Assembly: GCA_037576215.1 (NCBI GenBank)
Contig: JBANDB010000015.1
Span: forward strand, 1,798,001-1,862,000
Origin: Armillaria gallica
Taxonomy: Eukaryota; Basidiomycota; Agaricomycetes; Agaricales; Physalacriaceae
Length of the DNA stretch: 64,000 nt
Direction of reading: 5' to 3'
The notes under the pieces are model-generated. The model was not told where the DNA came from and searched no databases. It saw nothing but the letters and a program-made list of their open reading frames with translations. Position 1 is the stretch's first letter, and each line of letters opens with the position of its first letter. This document shows, piece by piece, positions 23,640 to 33,689 of the stretch. A program made the position numbers and the translations under genes.

Positions 23640-26220
23640 GAGTCAAACGAGCCCAAAGACTCATAAATCGACCAGGAGGAAGGGATATCCCTTCTAACGA
23701 GTGGGGATTTCACGAGACGAGGCCTCTAATCGAACGCCGTACGTTTGATGGTTGCTGACAGGTTTATCCCCGCCACCAAAGTCCCCGCGTTTTGAATTGA
23801 AGAAGATGTGGGGGACTTGAGCAATTGAGATTCCGAGGATTGTAGCATTATTCCTGCTATTGTATAGGTTATTGTCGTGTTCGTAGCCAACATGATAACC
23901 TTTGACAAAATAATTAGTCACTTATAGAATGATTTTAGCTTACCGTGCTCGCCAAAGCTGACGAGGTAGAGAACGAAAGGTTTTGAGATGCATGTATGGT
24001 GATCGGCCCGGATATTGAGCATCCGTCTTGCAAAGGTTTTTGGGTCTTTTCCTGTAGAATTGTGTTGGTCTTCAGATGCCGTGATATGCCTAGAGATGCT
24101 AACAAAGACACAAGACGTCCGCATGACAGGCGAGTGAAAAAACTTACCTCGAAAGCTTTTGAGATCAGTATCTCATGCTGTTTTTAGAACGGCTGGATGC
24201 CATCTTTCGACGGTCTCCCCTTCCGCGGCATGCCCAAGCTCAACTTCTTCCCTAATATTACACCAGATTATTCTATTCCTCACAAAATTTGAATGGGTTT
24301 TGGATAGTGCGAAGGTGAGGATACTTACTATTCATCCTGCGAGTCGATGATAATCTATCCTCTCTAGCGAGCAGGGATTTCGGGTAGTAAACCCTCCGAG
24401 CGAACATCGCACACTTTGATGGTTGCATTCAAGACTTTTTACGCCACCCAGGTCCCTGTATTTTTGAATTCTGGAAGACGTTGAGGAGGAAGAGGTATTC
24501 AGAGTCGGGATTTAGAGGATTGTAGTGTTGTTCTTGCCGTTCCGTGGACATTCCTATGGTTCAGCAGGCAATGAAAGACCTCTAAGGTCCCAGTTAGTTG
24601 AACAGAAGATAACCAGATCAAGCTGGACTAGCCAAAGCTACGGAGGTAGAAAACAAGAGAGTTCGAGGTGAAGGTTCGGACACCGGTCCGGAGATTGAAG
24701 ATTCATTTACCAAGACTCTTCGGTGCCCTTTGCGGTAAATCCGTATCGACTGTTGCAATTTCATCACATGTATGTCGAAGAAGTGAAACACCCCACCTCA
24801 AAGCTTTCGAGATCAATCTCGTGCTGTTTTTGAACTTGACCTGATGTCCTTCCTCGAGTACGTTCGACGTTGACATTCTCCTTCCGAGATCTTGATTTAT
24901 TCTTTATTTCAGGTAACAAAGCATGCAAGCGAACGCCGCACGTTCTGATCGTTGCATACAGGGCTTGGCACGCCATAGACGTCCTCGCGTGTTTGAATCT
25001 AAGAAGATGCGGAGGGATTCAGAATCGGGATTTCGAGGATATGGATATATTTTGCTCGGTGCGCGGATTCTTGTGGTGTAGAGCAAGTACCTAGGATAGC
25101 CATGTCAGTAGATAGACAGAATAGAAGACTCACCACGGTCAGAAAGGCAAAGGAGATAGAATTCGAGGCGTAGATATTAGGATCGGCCCGAGGATTGAAG
25201 ATTCACTTGTGAATATCCTTCGGGTGAATTTACTGCGGAATTGTATTTAGTTTTGGAATCCTACGGAAGGTCTAGAGCTGTTACCATGAAACGTAGGATG
25301 AACGAACGACAGGTTGGTGAAAGAACCGAGCTCGAAGCTCTCGAGATCAACCTTGCTCTATTTTTGGGACTTGACTTGATGTCGTTCTTCGACTTGCTCT
25401 CGCCTTTGGCTCGACATGTTGACTGAATTTTGAATGATAACATTTACTTTGTGCTCGGTGCAGGATAGTATCTGTGTCGCCGCGCGACTCTAATGAGTCA
25501 GAAAGTCCGTGAATCCACTAGGAGGAGGGAATATCCACTCAAATTTTTGGCCAGTAAAGCCCACAAGCGAAGCGAACGTCGCACGTTCTGATGGCCATTT
25601 ACTTGGCTTGGCGCGCTACCGAGGTCACCATGCTTTTGAATTTGGGAAGATGTTGAGGAATCCAGATTTATCATTCTTGGTAGTGCGTAGATTTCCCCCG
25701 GACTCGGGACTAAGCAACACGCCTTTGACAGCTCAGTCAGTATACAAACAAACACTGAGAGCATACCAGGCTCGAAAAAGGGTCGAACACGAGCCAACCG
25801 ACAAGGATTCGAGGGACAGTCGGCTTGAGGATGGAATGTGTCGGCGAACTCTTTTGGGGGGGGATGTCATAGCCGAAATATATTGATTTTAGAACACCTG
25901 ACGCCTACAGATGTTCGCACAATCAACGAGAACAGACGAGTTAAATTACCTACCTCGAGGTTTCTAAGATCAGCCTGATCTTTAGGGAAATAATTCGACG
26001 TCATCCTCCGAAGCTATCCTTTCGATTCCTTCATAAATTTTGCATGTTTTCCTACTGATTTTGTGGCATTGAATTTTTAAAGTTATTGGCCTGAGGACCG
26101 CAGCCATCTCCTGTGAGAATAAGTATTCGTACTGAAATCTACAGCTGATTCCATCAAATCTGTCAGCCACACGCATTATCAGGCTCAAATATGTCTCGTA
26201 ATTCTGAATGAAATACATTG
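23640..26220. repeat. Four-unit diverged tandem repeat (about 0.53-0.67 kb per unit)
   Basis: The anchor GCGAACGCCGCACGTTCTGA and its variants occur at about 23731, 24400, 24930 and 25570, giving spacings of about 670, 530 and 640 bp. Each unit then has a TTTTGAATT...GAAGATG block, a GGATTGTAG-type block, a block near AAAGATTCA/ATTGAAGATTC, and a block related to CTCGAAAGCTTTCGAGATCA next to a splice-donor-like GTAAGT or GTGGGG on the minus strand. Open frames inside units read on the minus strand and are conserved in part (HEIDLESFE, SRKENVNVE), suggesting each unit is a decayed copy of a small spliced gene. No family is recognised. Confidence 0.65.
23694..24290 (-). pseudogene. Unrecognised two- or three-exon gene unit, best-preserved copy of the tandem array
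   Basis: On the minus strand an upstream stretch ends at a CGAG/GTAAGT donor (about 24150). The next exon begins after a TCTAG acceptor (about 24092) and runs to a GTAAGC donor (about 23942); it contains DPKTFARRMLNIRADH and FVLYLVSFGEHG. A last exon after CAAAG (about 23905) reads GYHVGYEHDNNLYNSRNN and runs to a stop at 23694. A stop codon lies in the upstream stretch as read here, so the unit may be dead, but exon boundaries are well formed. The three units to its right carry the same pieces with more damage. Confidence 0.4.
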
Positions 26221-26633
26221 ATAGGCGGCGTGTTTTCGTATGGTTTGAAAGAAGGAGCCCAAGGAAAGCCGCCGCTCCTAGATATTGCCGAATGAGTATA
26301 AAGAAGGTGTGTTCATTCGGCAGCCTTTCTTACCATTTCCATTTCCTTCTTACTTCATCCCCTCCCAAAATAACCAATCCCATCGTGTGCAGAGCGGGGG
26401 GTATCGAGTGTCTTGTTGAAATGGGTGTTCAAACGTTCATGCATGCATGTCCAAAACAGCCAAGTCCGGCTTCCAGTTCGAGTTGCCGGTGGCAACTCTG
26501 CTCTGCTCTCGCCATGATCCGCTATATCTTTCACGTCTCCTTTCGTCCCTCAACGCTCATTCTCGACCCTTCAAGACGATTCCAGTATACTCCCAAGAGA
26601 TTTGAACATTTTGTGAGTCCAAATCAACTTTGA
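26208..26633 (+). CDS. Unrecognised 141-codon open frame
   Basis: The frame is open for 141 codons between the tandem array and the MITE. It is rich in Arg, Ser and Pro, with no motif, signal peptide or repeat. Its composition is not clearly coding, and no second copy exists in the window to test conservation. Listed only because it is the longest frame in this interval. Confidence 0.2.
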   Translation: MKYIDRRRVFVWFERRSPRKAAAPRYCRMSIKKVCSFGSLSYHFHFLLTSSPPKITNPIVCRAGGIECLVEMGVQTFMHACPKQPSPASSSSCRWQLCSALAMIRYIFHVSFRPSTLILDPSRRFQYTPKRFEHFVSPNQL

Positions 26634-26753
26634 TTTCGATAATATTTACCTTTCTTTTCAGCCCACTTTTCCAAACACGCAAGAGCTCAAGATCAAGACC
26701 GGGATTTCAGAAAAATTTGCCCCGCGGCGAGCAAAATCACGCTGAAGGGGATA

Positions 26754-27274
26754 GGGTACGGTTAATAAGTGCGATGTTATTAACAAATGTTAATGTTAGT
26801 TATTAACGTAGGTTAATAACACATGTTAATAAATGGTCGCCAAAAAGCAGTGTTAATAAGTCCCTGGGTGTTAATAAGTTTTGGAAGGTAGCAGAGGGTG
26901 GGGCCGGTCAGAGAAAGCTCAAAATCGATAATACATGGGTTGTGTGGTCCCAGACTGGTCTCAGTCATGTGAAATCGCGAATGTGAATTGTAATAGGCTC
27001 ATTGCAAGCCTGCGGCAGCTTCCTCTGACGCAGCATCATCTTGCCGATATCTGCCTCGCAGTCTTTCGTACTCAGTGGGCTCGTCAATTGGGCTTGGTGG
27101 ATGATCATTGACATTGATTGGGGTGTTATTAACATTGATAATCTCGTTAACGTCGTTACTAACGTTTTTTAACACGTTATTGCTACTTTTTAACATTTTG
27201 TTATTAACATGGCCTCAGCCTCCGATGTTAATAACTAACAGTTAATAAGTCCACCAGACTTATTAACCGTACCC
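26754..27274. mobile_element. 521-bp MITE with 17-bp perfect terminal inverted repeats
   Basis: The left end GGGTACGGTTAATAAGT (26754-26770) is the exact reverse complement of the right end (27258-27274). TA is found immediately outside both ends (26752-26753 and 27275-27276), consistent with a TA target duplication. About a dozen copies of TTAATAA or TTATTAA cluster near both ends, seven of them in the first 130 bp. A 65-codon minus-strand frame (26999-27196) is present but too short for a transposase. A TA duplication would fit the Tc1/mariner superfamily, but the TIR sequence itself is not one I recognise. Confidence 0.85.
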
Positions 27275-27592
27275 TAGAAGGGGAGGAGCTCGATGTCAGT
27301 GCGGGCATCCCCCGCAGATCTGATGTCAGTGCGTGCATGCGACATGATACATCTCACACAAACCCTTGTCCATCAGCGCGGCTCCGCTGTTGCCCTCTCT
27401 TAACGCTGATTCTCCCGACGACGGTCCTACCTCCGCCAACGAAGACGACGACTCCGTTCAATTGGAGGCCCCGATTTTGCGCCAAGACGATGTATCGACT
27501 CCCGGTGAGCAGGGTCATGGACGCATAGAATGTTCATTGGACGGCAATGGAGGATGGGCGAAGACTGAGAAGCATGCAGTGAGTATGTTTAA

Positions 27593-28845
27593 TCACTCCT
27601 TGCATGCATTCTGGGGTATTAACCCTTGCCATAGCCCGAATCCTTCTAAATGCCGCAACATCCGACTATCCTCACAGAACCACGACTTCTTTGTCAAGCT
27701 CAACGCGCCGTCGCATCGAAGGACCCAATTTTTCCCAAAGACGACGCATCGCCATCCGGCGAACAGGATTTCTGGAGACGTAGGGAGCATGCGACGCGGC
27801 AGGCAGAAGGGTATGGAGCTCGGCGCCAGTGTGGACACTTTGACTGGCATCGCAACTCGACCCACAGGAAGAAGCACCATGCCAGCACCTGGTAACAAAA
27901 TCTGGCACCAATATGTACAAGCCGGTCCGTTTATACTCCCGGAGAGTGCACCGTTACCGCCCTCAATGCTGTGACGAGGATGGATTCCACGGGGGAAGAA
28001 CCTACTCCACATGCACTGGACTGCGCAATGTTCTAGGTCCTGCCCAGCTGCCATTCGTGGCGACGTCTACCCCTTTACATTCCTAAATACTGTCCGACAA
28101 ACCTCATCCACAAGCGCCACTATTACCGACCCTCACACAAATCTCCTCAGTTGTCTCAGTGTCAAGCATACCGAGACGGGCGCCAATCAGCGGATATTTC
28201 TCATTACCACCTCCAACCACCTGACACCCCAGCGAACCAATGTATCCTCTCGACCCACGCCCGGATTATCGACAATTTCTACCCCTCTACCCCGTACTCA
28301 AATCTCACCAGCTCCTCGTACTCGGCGTTGTGCATGGTGGTGACTGGGAGGGCACCGAGGTTCTGGAGGGAGACAACTGGACATTTTACGAGGCGCAGCA
28401 GATCACCTTCTATCAGGTCTACCATTATTCCGACTGCAACTTGGGCTCGCGCTAGTCGTCGAATTAGGTCTTCCAGAGTGTACTGAAACTGATCGCAGGA
28501 ATGTGTGCTGACTCGAAGGGTTGGTCAAGGCTCGGAGGAGAGCCTTCGAGGTTCGCGAGAATTTAGGCGGCGTGCTGCAGTATCAGCAAGCTTATCGTCG
28601 TGAGATGCTCCAAGTTGGGTGTATGCGCGACCAGAGAGTCTAGGGCACAACTACATGATGTGATGTCTTGTGTATCGGAGTGGACACTGGCTGACGCGAT
28701 GAAGTAGGATGACTCGGCGGAAGAGGAGGATTCGCAAAGCCAAAGTCCGCACTTTAGTGATGAGAATGCATGCCCTGATGGTACGTTTGTCAATCACGTC
28801 GACACCCTGCATGATCATCTCGATCATTTCTACAGGCAGCACCAT
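27593..28845 (-). pseudogene. F-box-like gene, copy 1 (decayed)
   Basis: The minus-strand start at 28845 reads MVLPVEMIEMIMQGVD and then RTIRACILITKVRTLALRIL, an F-box-like domain. These proteins normally bind Skp1 and select substrates for SCF ubiquitin ligases. A leucine-rich stretch, VAHTPNLEHLTTISLLILQ (about 28570-28640), follows in another frame. A further block around 27950-28054 (AAGQDLEHCAVQ) is shared with the copies at 39.5 and 50.3 kb. Frame changes occur at least twice, and the plus-strand frame 27366-27974 overlaps it. Within 27430-27780 a block of about 250 bp appears twice with moderate similarity. The copies at 39531 and 50303 lie in the opposite orientation. Confidence 0.5.
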
Positions 28846-29119
28846 CCACCATGGCAGCTATCATCGACATTATTAATTCCGTTTGTCGGACGATGTTTAG
28901 GTTCGATCATGCCAAGGCGTCGTTTGCACTTTATATCTGGTCCAGCATCTCCGTGTTCGAACGTTGACTGAAGACCTCGCTTGGCGGTGCTACTATCATT
29001 CCAGCATCCAGCAGATACGTCTTCCAGAAAAAGGATACCAGGGTATGAAGGAGAGCACGAATGGCTAGGAGGTATGTCGCTTTCATGTCTTCGAATAGTG
29101 ACTATGTTAAGTTACTCCT

Positions 29120-29530
29120 CCAGAACCATACGCCTTCGCTGATCTCGTGGCCTCAGGACAACTCAAACTGCATGTCACTTTTCTTAACGATTTCGTCCCC
29201 ACAGTCGCGGTGACGGCCTTAATCAAGCGCACATCGGTTTTGCCGGAGTCCACTGCTCATACCTCTTCTAACCGAACAGTTGGTGAATGGAGCGGTTCGC
29301 AAATGATGAAAATATGGAGCAGACGAGGATACCGGCACATTTTACGGTGACGTGCGGACCACTCACAGGATGAATGTCTACCCGCTCTCTGCCGCTCTAT
29401 CACTGCGACCATGTTCGGGCAACCTCCGATTTCACTGGCAAGGAGGGTCGGACCGAAAGACTGGGACGTTGCGTTTTCCAGTTCCCACTATCCACAGCAC
29501 CTAGTCTCGTAAACCTGGTTCGACGATCCA
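29120..29530 (+). pseudogene. Companion block of the F-box region, copy 1
   Basis: The plus-strand frame 29147-29350 begins near GQLKLHVTFLNDF. It is matched by GQLKVRVTFLMTS on the minus strand near 39150-39180, so a second gene divergent from the F-box gene has been copied with it. No domain is recognised. The frame closes at 29350 although similarity continues to about 29440. Confidence 0.35.
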
Positions 29531-29589
29531 TATGAAGATGAGTCATTCAATGGACGTAGACCAAAAATCGAGCGGGCTGGCCAATATGC

Positions 29590-29860
29590 CTTATCAGCCC
29601 AGAGAATGGTATCGGGTTGCGTGCCCGATGTGCGTCTCTTCCATGCGAAGGGAAAGCATGGACCTATAGGTATCTCTTGTAATCTATGTCTTAAGATTTA
29701 GAACCTTGTCTAACTTCTTGTTCAGGCCTGCTGAATTAGTCGATTCCAAGCCCTTCAATAAAGTCGTCGCCAAACTTGGAAACGGAGTGCTGAGAGGACG
29801 TTCAGGATACGTGGTGTCGAGGAGCGATCGGAGATGTTACAATGATAGATAGTCGATCTC
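29590..29860. repeat. Block repeated at 16490-16760
   Basis: Similarity starts near AGAATGGTATCGGGTTG and continues past CCCTTCAATAAAG into GAGAGGACG-type sequence, in the same orientation as at 16.5 kb. It is degenerate and has no recognised coding content. Confidence 0.5.
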
Positions 29861-29939
29861 GGCAGCTCCTTGTCTAACAACAACTGAAAATACTCGAGGC
29901 TAGTTTCCATCGAAGTCCTTCTTACCTTGACACCTTAAG

Positions 29940-30230
29940 ATGCAACAACTTCCTTTCGAACTCTTAGAAAGCATCACTGTCGAGAGCTGGTATCTTCCGT
30001 TCGACAGGCAAGATCGTCTTTGTCTAATGAAGACGTCCCCCCTTGTCTGTCGATTCTGGTTGCGTGCATATCACCGTATCTTATTCATTCCCTCGTGCTC
30101 ATACGTTGACCACTATTTCCAACTTACTTTCCCGGAAAACTGTCTATTTCGCATGGACCGGCGGTCACTGTGTGGACACTACCTACCTACCTCAACTTCG
30201 TATTCATACGGTTCTTCCGCTCCTTTATAA
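29940..30230 (+). pseudogene. F-box domain N-terminal fragment
   Basis: The frame starts LPFELLESITVESWYLPFD and continues with DRLCLMKTSPLVCRFWLRAY, which is the F-box pattern (LP.ELLE.I, then a basic/hydrophobic helix ending W..AY.R). The F-box would dock onto Skp1. The frame shifts near 30110, after which the second frame runs to 30249. The rest of the gene is absent because a DUF6535-derived segment begins at about 30360. It is distinct in sequence from the F-box copies at 28.8, 39.5 and 50.3 kb. Confidence 0.6.
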
Positions 30231-30359
30231 ACCAAAAGGGATTGAGTAAAATTCCACGGTGAATGATTTCATTATTCAACTACCGGTTGTAGTCATACTC
30301 AGTAAATAATCTATCAGACTTTTTTGTGTACCGCAGCACATACTAGCTCGAGTCCGTCA

Positions 30360-32370
30360 ATACAGCAGGAGAACCAGCATCTCCTACATTTTCCTGTGAT
30401 AGACGCTTAGAATGCAAGAATTCCTGGAATTTTGGATGCGCCGCAATCTAGTATCCTCGATGAGCCCAGGAGGTTAATCACGTTGCGAAACTCCGTACCT
30501 GTGAATATTTGGGTTTTCTGCCACTGTAGCACTGTCAGAGCAGGAACATGAATCAACAAAGAAAAATGGGCTCACTTGGATGAAAAAACTTCTTGCAGCC
30601 GACAAGGCTGGTTTACACCTGTATATGCATCAGAATAATACTTTGGTAAAGATTCATTGTTGCCGCCACTATGGCCCAGCTTATTCTGCAGCTTCCCGAT
30701 TACAACAACGGCCAGAACACGCTTCAGAGAGTCCCATTGGCAAAATTCCTCCCCTGAAGCCCACCGCACTAATCGCAAAAGACACTCTGGCCAGACATAT
30801 TGCATGTTGGGATGTCGCACCCACTCATAGAGAACACTTTCATTATGTTCTTTAATGAGAAGCAACATCACCTGGAAGAGTCCATTAATCAAAAAGAGGG
30901 GATAATGTGATGGGTTGAGGGGAGTTTCATGGGATTTGGAGTTGTCCACAGATGAAGCTGGGCAGGTTTAGAGAAGATGATATGAGATGTTCCAGAGCAT
31001 GAGGCATCACATCGTTCTCTGAGCTCTCGCCACTGCCCGCAGGCAAATGGAGGTAACACTGATATGCAACAGAATAGAAATGTATGTCTGGAGGGCCAGG
31101 TTTCATGAAAGGGAGGTATTCGTCAAGAATGATGAATATCTTGCATATAAGTGTTTGAAGGTCTGGCCTGACGATGACAAAAGCCTTGGAGGAGAGCAAG
31201 GAGTATAACTTATCCAGGACTTGCATGATGTCCGAGTACTCCTGAACGAGATTATGGATGAGAATGCTGGTGCATTCAATGATGGTAAGGGAAGTTTCAA
31301 TTATCTGCTTTCGGTTTGAGGCATGTGCTGATTCGCACAGTCTCTGCCCCATTCGGAAGATTAATGCGAGGATGATACGCAGATCAAGAGCAAAGGAGCT
31401 GGTGGCGATTAACTCCATTGTAATGGGAAGTGGCTGGCATTCAGATAAACTGTCAAGAATGTACTCCCTCATCTCATCTGTAGGTTGTCAATAGTAGTGA
31501 CCTCCCTACTCTCTCCTTTAGACAAGGGTCTCGCAATGATTTTCATAAGTTCAAGCTCTAATTCCAAAACAGGGTCGCCAGGGACGATTGAGATGGAGAT
31601 GGAGCAATCGACAAGCCTCTTCCACACCACTGAGTGCAAGGTGAGGGAAGAGTGTTGTAGGCCTTGAAGGATTCCAAGAAAAACAAAGAAAAACAAAGAA
31701 CACCTCCTGGCTACCTGTTGTGGAAAACAGTGTCATCTTTAGCTGCTCATTGCAACACCGATCTGCTATGTGATCAAGGTGGGATCTGAGTTGGCCACCA
31801 AGGAAACGATTCAGCCAAAGGAGCATATGTGCTCTATAGTAGAGCTCCAACTCTCTCTCGACATCAGGAGATGGCACAAGCGGTTCAATGTGCTGTATAT
31901 GCTGCCCTAGAGATGCCATAAGAGTATATCTATATTCATTCAGTAGCCATTTTAAAGTGGCGGAGGACATTCCAGCAATGGCCTGCAGCATGCTTTGATG
32001 CATGGAGGCATTAGATGTGGAGGAGTGCAGCCATTGTAGTGATTGTGCGTCTACTTTAGCAGCACACCTTTGAACATGATTGTGCTCAATTTCCTTCACA
32101 GTGGAAGATATTTGGTAGGAGGTGATAAAATCATTGCGCCAGTCGCGGTATTTGCCTAAGTAAAAATGGCTGTGGCGGCCAAACACGCAGGCATATGGAA
32201 AGTGCCAGATGATGATAATGAGTGGAATAAGAGTGTCATGGACAAGTTGATACAGAGAGTGAACATAAAGTGTTAATGGTACCTTGAATGGACAATAGGG
32301 ATAGATGAGGGGAAGGATTAGGGCAATGATGTATGCCATATACGTCATGGTACCAATAAAGTTGGAAGGA
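30360..32370 (-). pseudogene. DUF6535 gene, truncated copy lacking the first membrane helices
   Basis: The minus strand matches the intact DUF6535 protein from its fourth membrane helix (ALILPLIYPYCPF, about 32280-32330) to the C-terminus (CRLQEVFSSK, 30572), and its 3' flank continues to about 30360. Frame changes occur near 31690 (a local AAACAAAGAA duplication), near 31480 and near 30960. Upstream of about 32370 the sequence is no longer DUF6535 but runs into an unrelated frame, so exons 1 and 2 and the first three helices are missing. Soluble-part blocks such as QRCAAKVDAQSLQWLHS are well conserved. Confidence 0.85.
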
Positions 32371-32404
32371 ATGTAAACATTTCCATCTTCAGGACCGGGA
32401 GGCA

Positions 32405-33174
32405 CAGATGTTGAAATGGCATTGTCTAGAAAGGAAAGAAGTAGGTCTTGGAACTATGGGAGGTAACAAGCGATTTTCAACCGGTTAGACAGCACAAGTA
32501 ACATGCGGTCTCGTTTATCGTAAGAGGTAGCAGACAATGTGAGAAAATGCAAAAAGGGCTTGAGGGCAGGAGGTGGCATAGTTGCGAGAGCTCCACTATA
32601 GTGCAGAGCAGACAGGAAAAAAACAGGTGGACGAACGCTGCCTTTGTGACATGCCTGAATGTATGAGCGACAGAATGGACCGTTATTAGATGCACACATC
32701 CCAGCTAAGAAATACTCTACAAGCAGATTTCAGAACACATGCTCCTGCCTACAAGACGTCTTATGTAGAAGACCATGTCCTGCGAGCTCGTACATGATTG
32801 TTGAATAAGAGAGGTTATAGAAGAAATGTGATGACTCTGGTTGGAAGAATAAGCGAGACACTGTACGCAGAAAATCGAATTTGCTGGGCACGCAACACCT
32901 GATATCATATAGAAAGATAAGCAAGAATGAAACATGGACAGTATTTACCATCGGCCCATTCCAAAAGTGACATCAACCAGTCGAGGCCCAAGCAAACGTC
33001 AACTGAAATAGTCTCATCATTATGCAGCATGATACAGGCATGAAAGGAAGCCCATGAAGTTACGAGCAACACAGTAGATGGACCTGAATGCGTTTTGGAG
33101 ATGGATTGTGCATGTTTGAGACAGATGGAAAGGGTGAATGCAACTCCATCCACAGTGCAGGTCATCAGAATCAT
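32405..33174 (-). pseudogene. Unrecognised protein-coding remnant joined to the DUF6535 fragment
   Basis: A minus-strand frame at 33174-32950 contains FHACIMLHNDETISVDVCLG and ends at a GTAAAT donor-like site. A TCAG acceptor near 32897 continues into VPSKFDFLRTVSRLFF and HFFYNLSYSTIMYELAGHG, then runs with one or two stops to about 32405. The residue pattern looks coding, but I recognise no family. The short segment DWLMSLLEWADG before the donor is the most conserved-looking part. It abuts the truncated DUF6535 pseudogene and may be the 5' half of a chimera or simply sequence brought in by rearrangement. Confidence 0.35.
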
Positions 33175-33689
33175 AGTGGTATGAATATGAAAGAGGTCAT
33201 TGATGTGAGAAGAACGTGCAAGAACTCGTTGCTAGGAAAACAATAAATTAGAGTGACTGCAATATATGTGTTAGAATACAAAGAAATGAGAGCGATTCAC
33301 ATAGGCACAGGTGACTCAGGGGAAAGTGGAACTGAATTAGATTCTGAGAATCTACTGCAAAAAGTGGTGCCATTAGTGTTCTGCAGAGACCCACTACCAA
33401 GGTAGTGGGAATTGTGGCAAGAACTGACCCACTCCCACCCATGTGGCCAGGGCCAGGCTCTCCCAACCAAAACTCAGCTTGGTGAAAAGAGATGTTGCAG
33501 ATCACTTAATATACTGCCTGGCACATATAGGGCCCTTTGGTATGGGCAGCTGTAGGCAGAGTCAAATTCGTATTGTGGGGGTTGGAGTCGGTGCCGGTTG
33601 AAGGTTTGAGTCCACCATATCATGACATAGGCCAAAGTTGTTCTCTGACAAAAGATAATAGCTTCATAACAATGTTGTAACCCCCCCTT

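Noticed and set aside
23640..26220. CRISPR-like array
   Set aside because: Repeat units are 0.5-0.7 kb, diverged, and contain splice-like and coding-like blocks; the genome is eukaryotic.
26754..27274. Telomeric or replication-origin AT-rich repeat
   Set aside because: The perfect 17-bp inverted ends and flanking TA duplication identify a transposable element.
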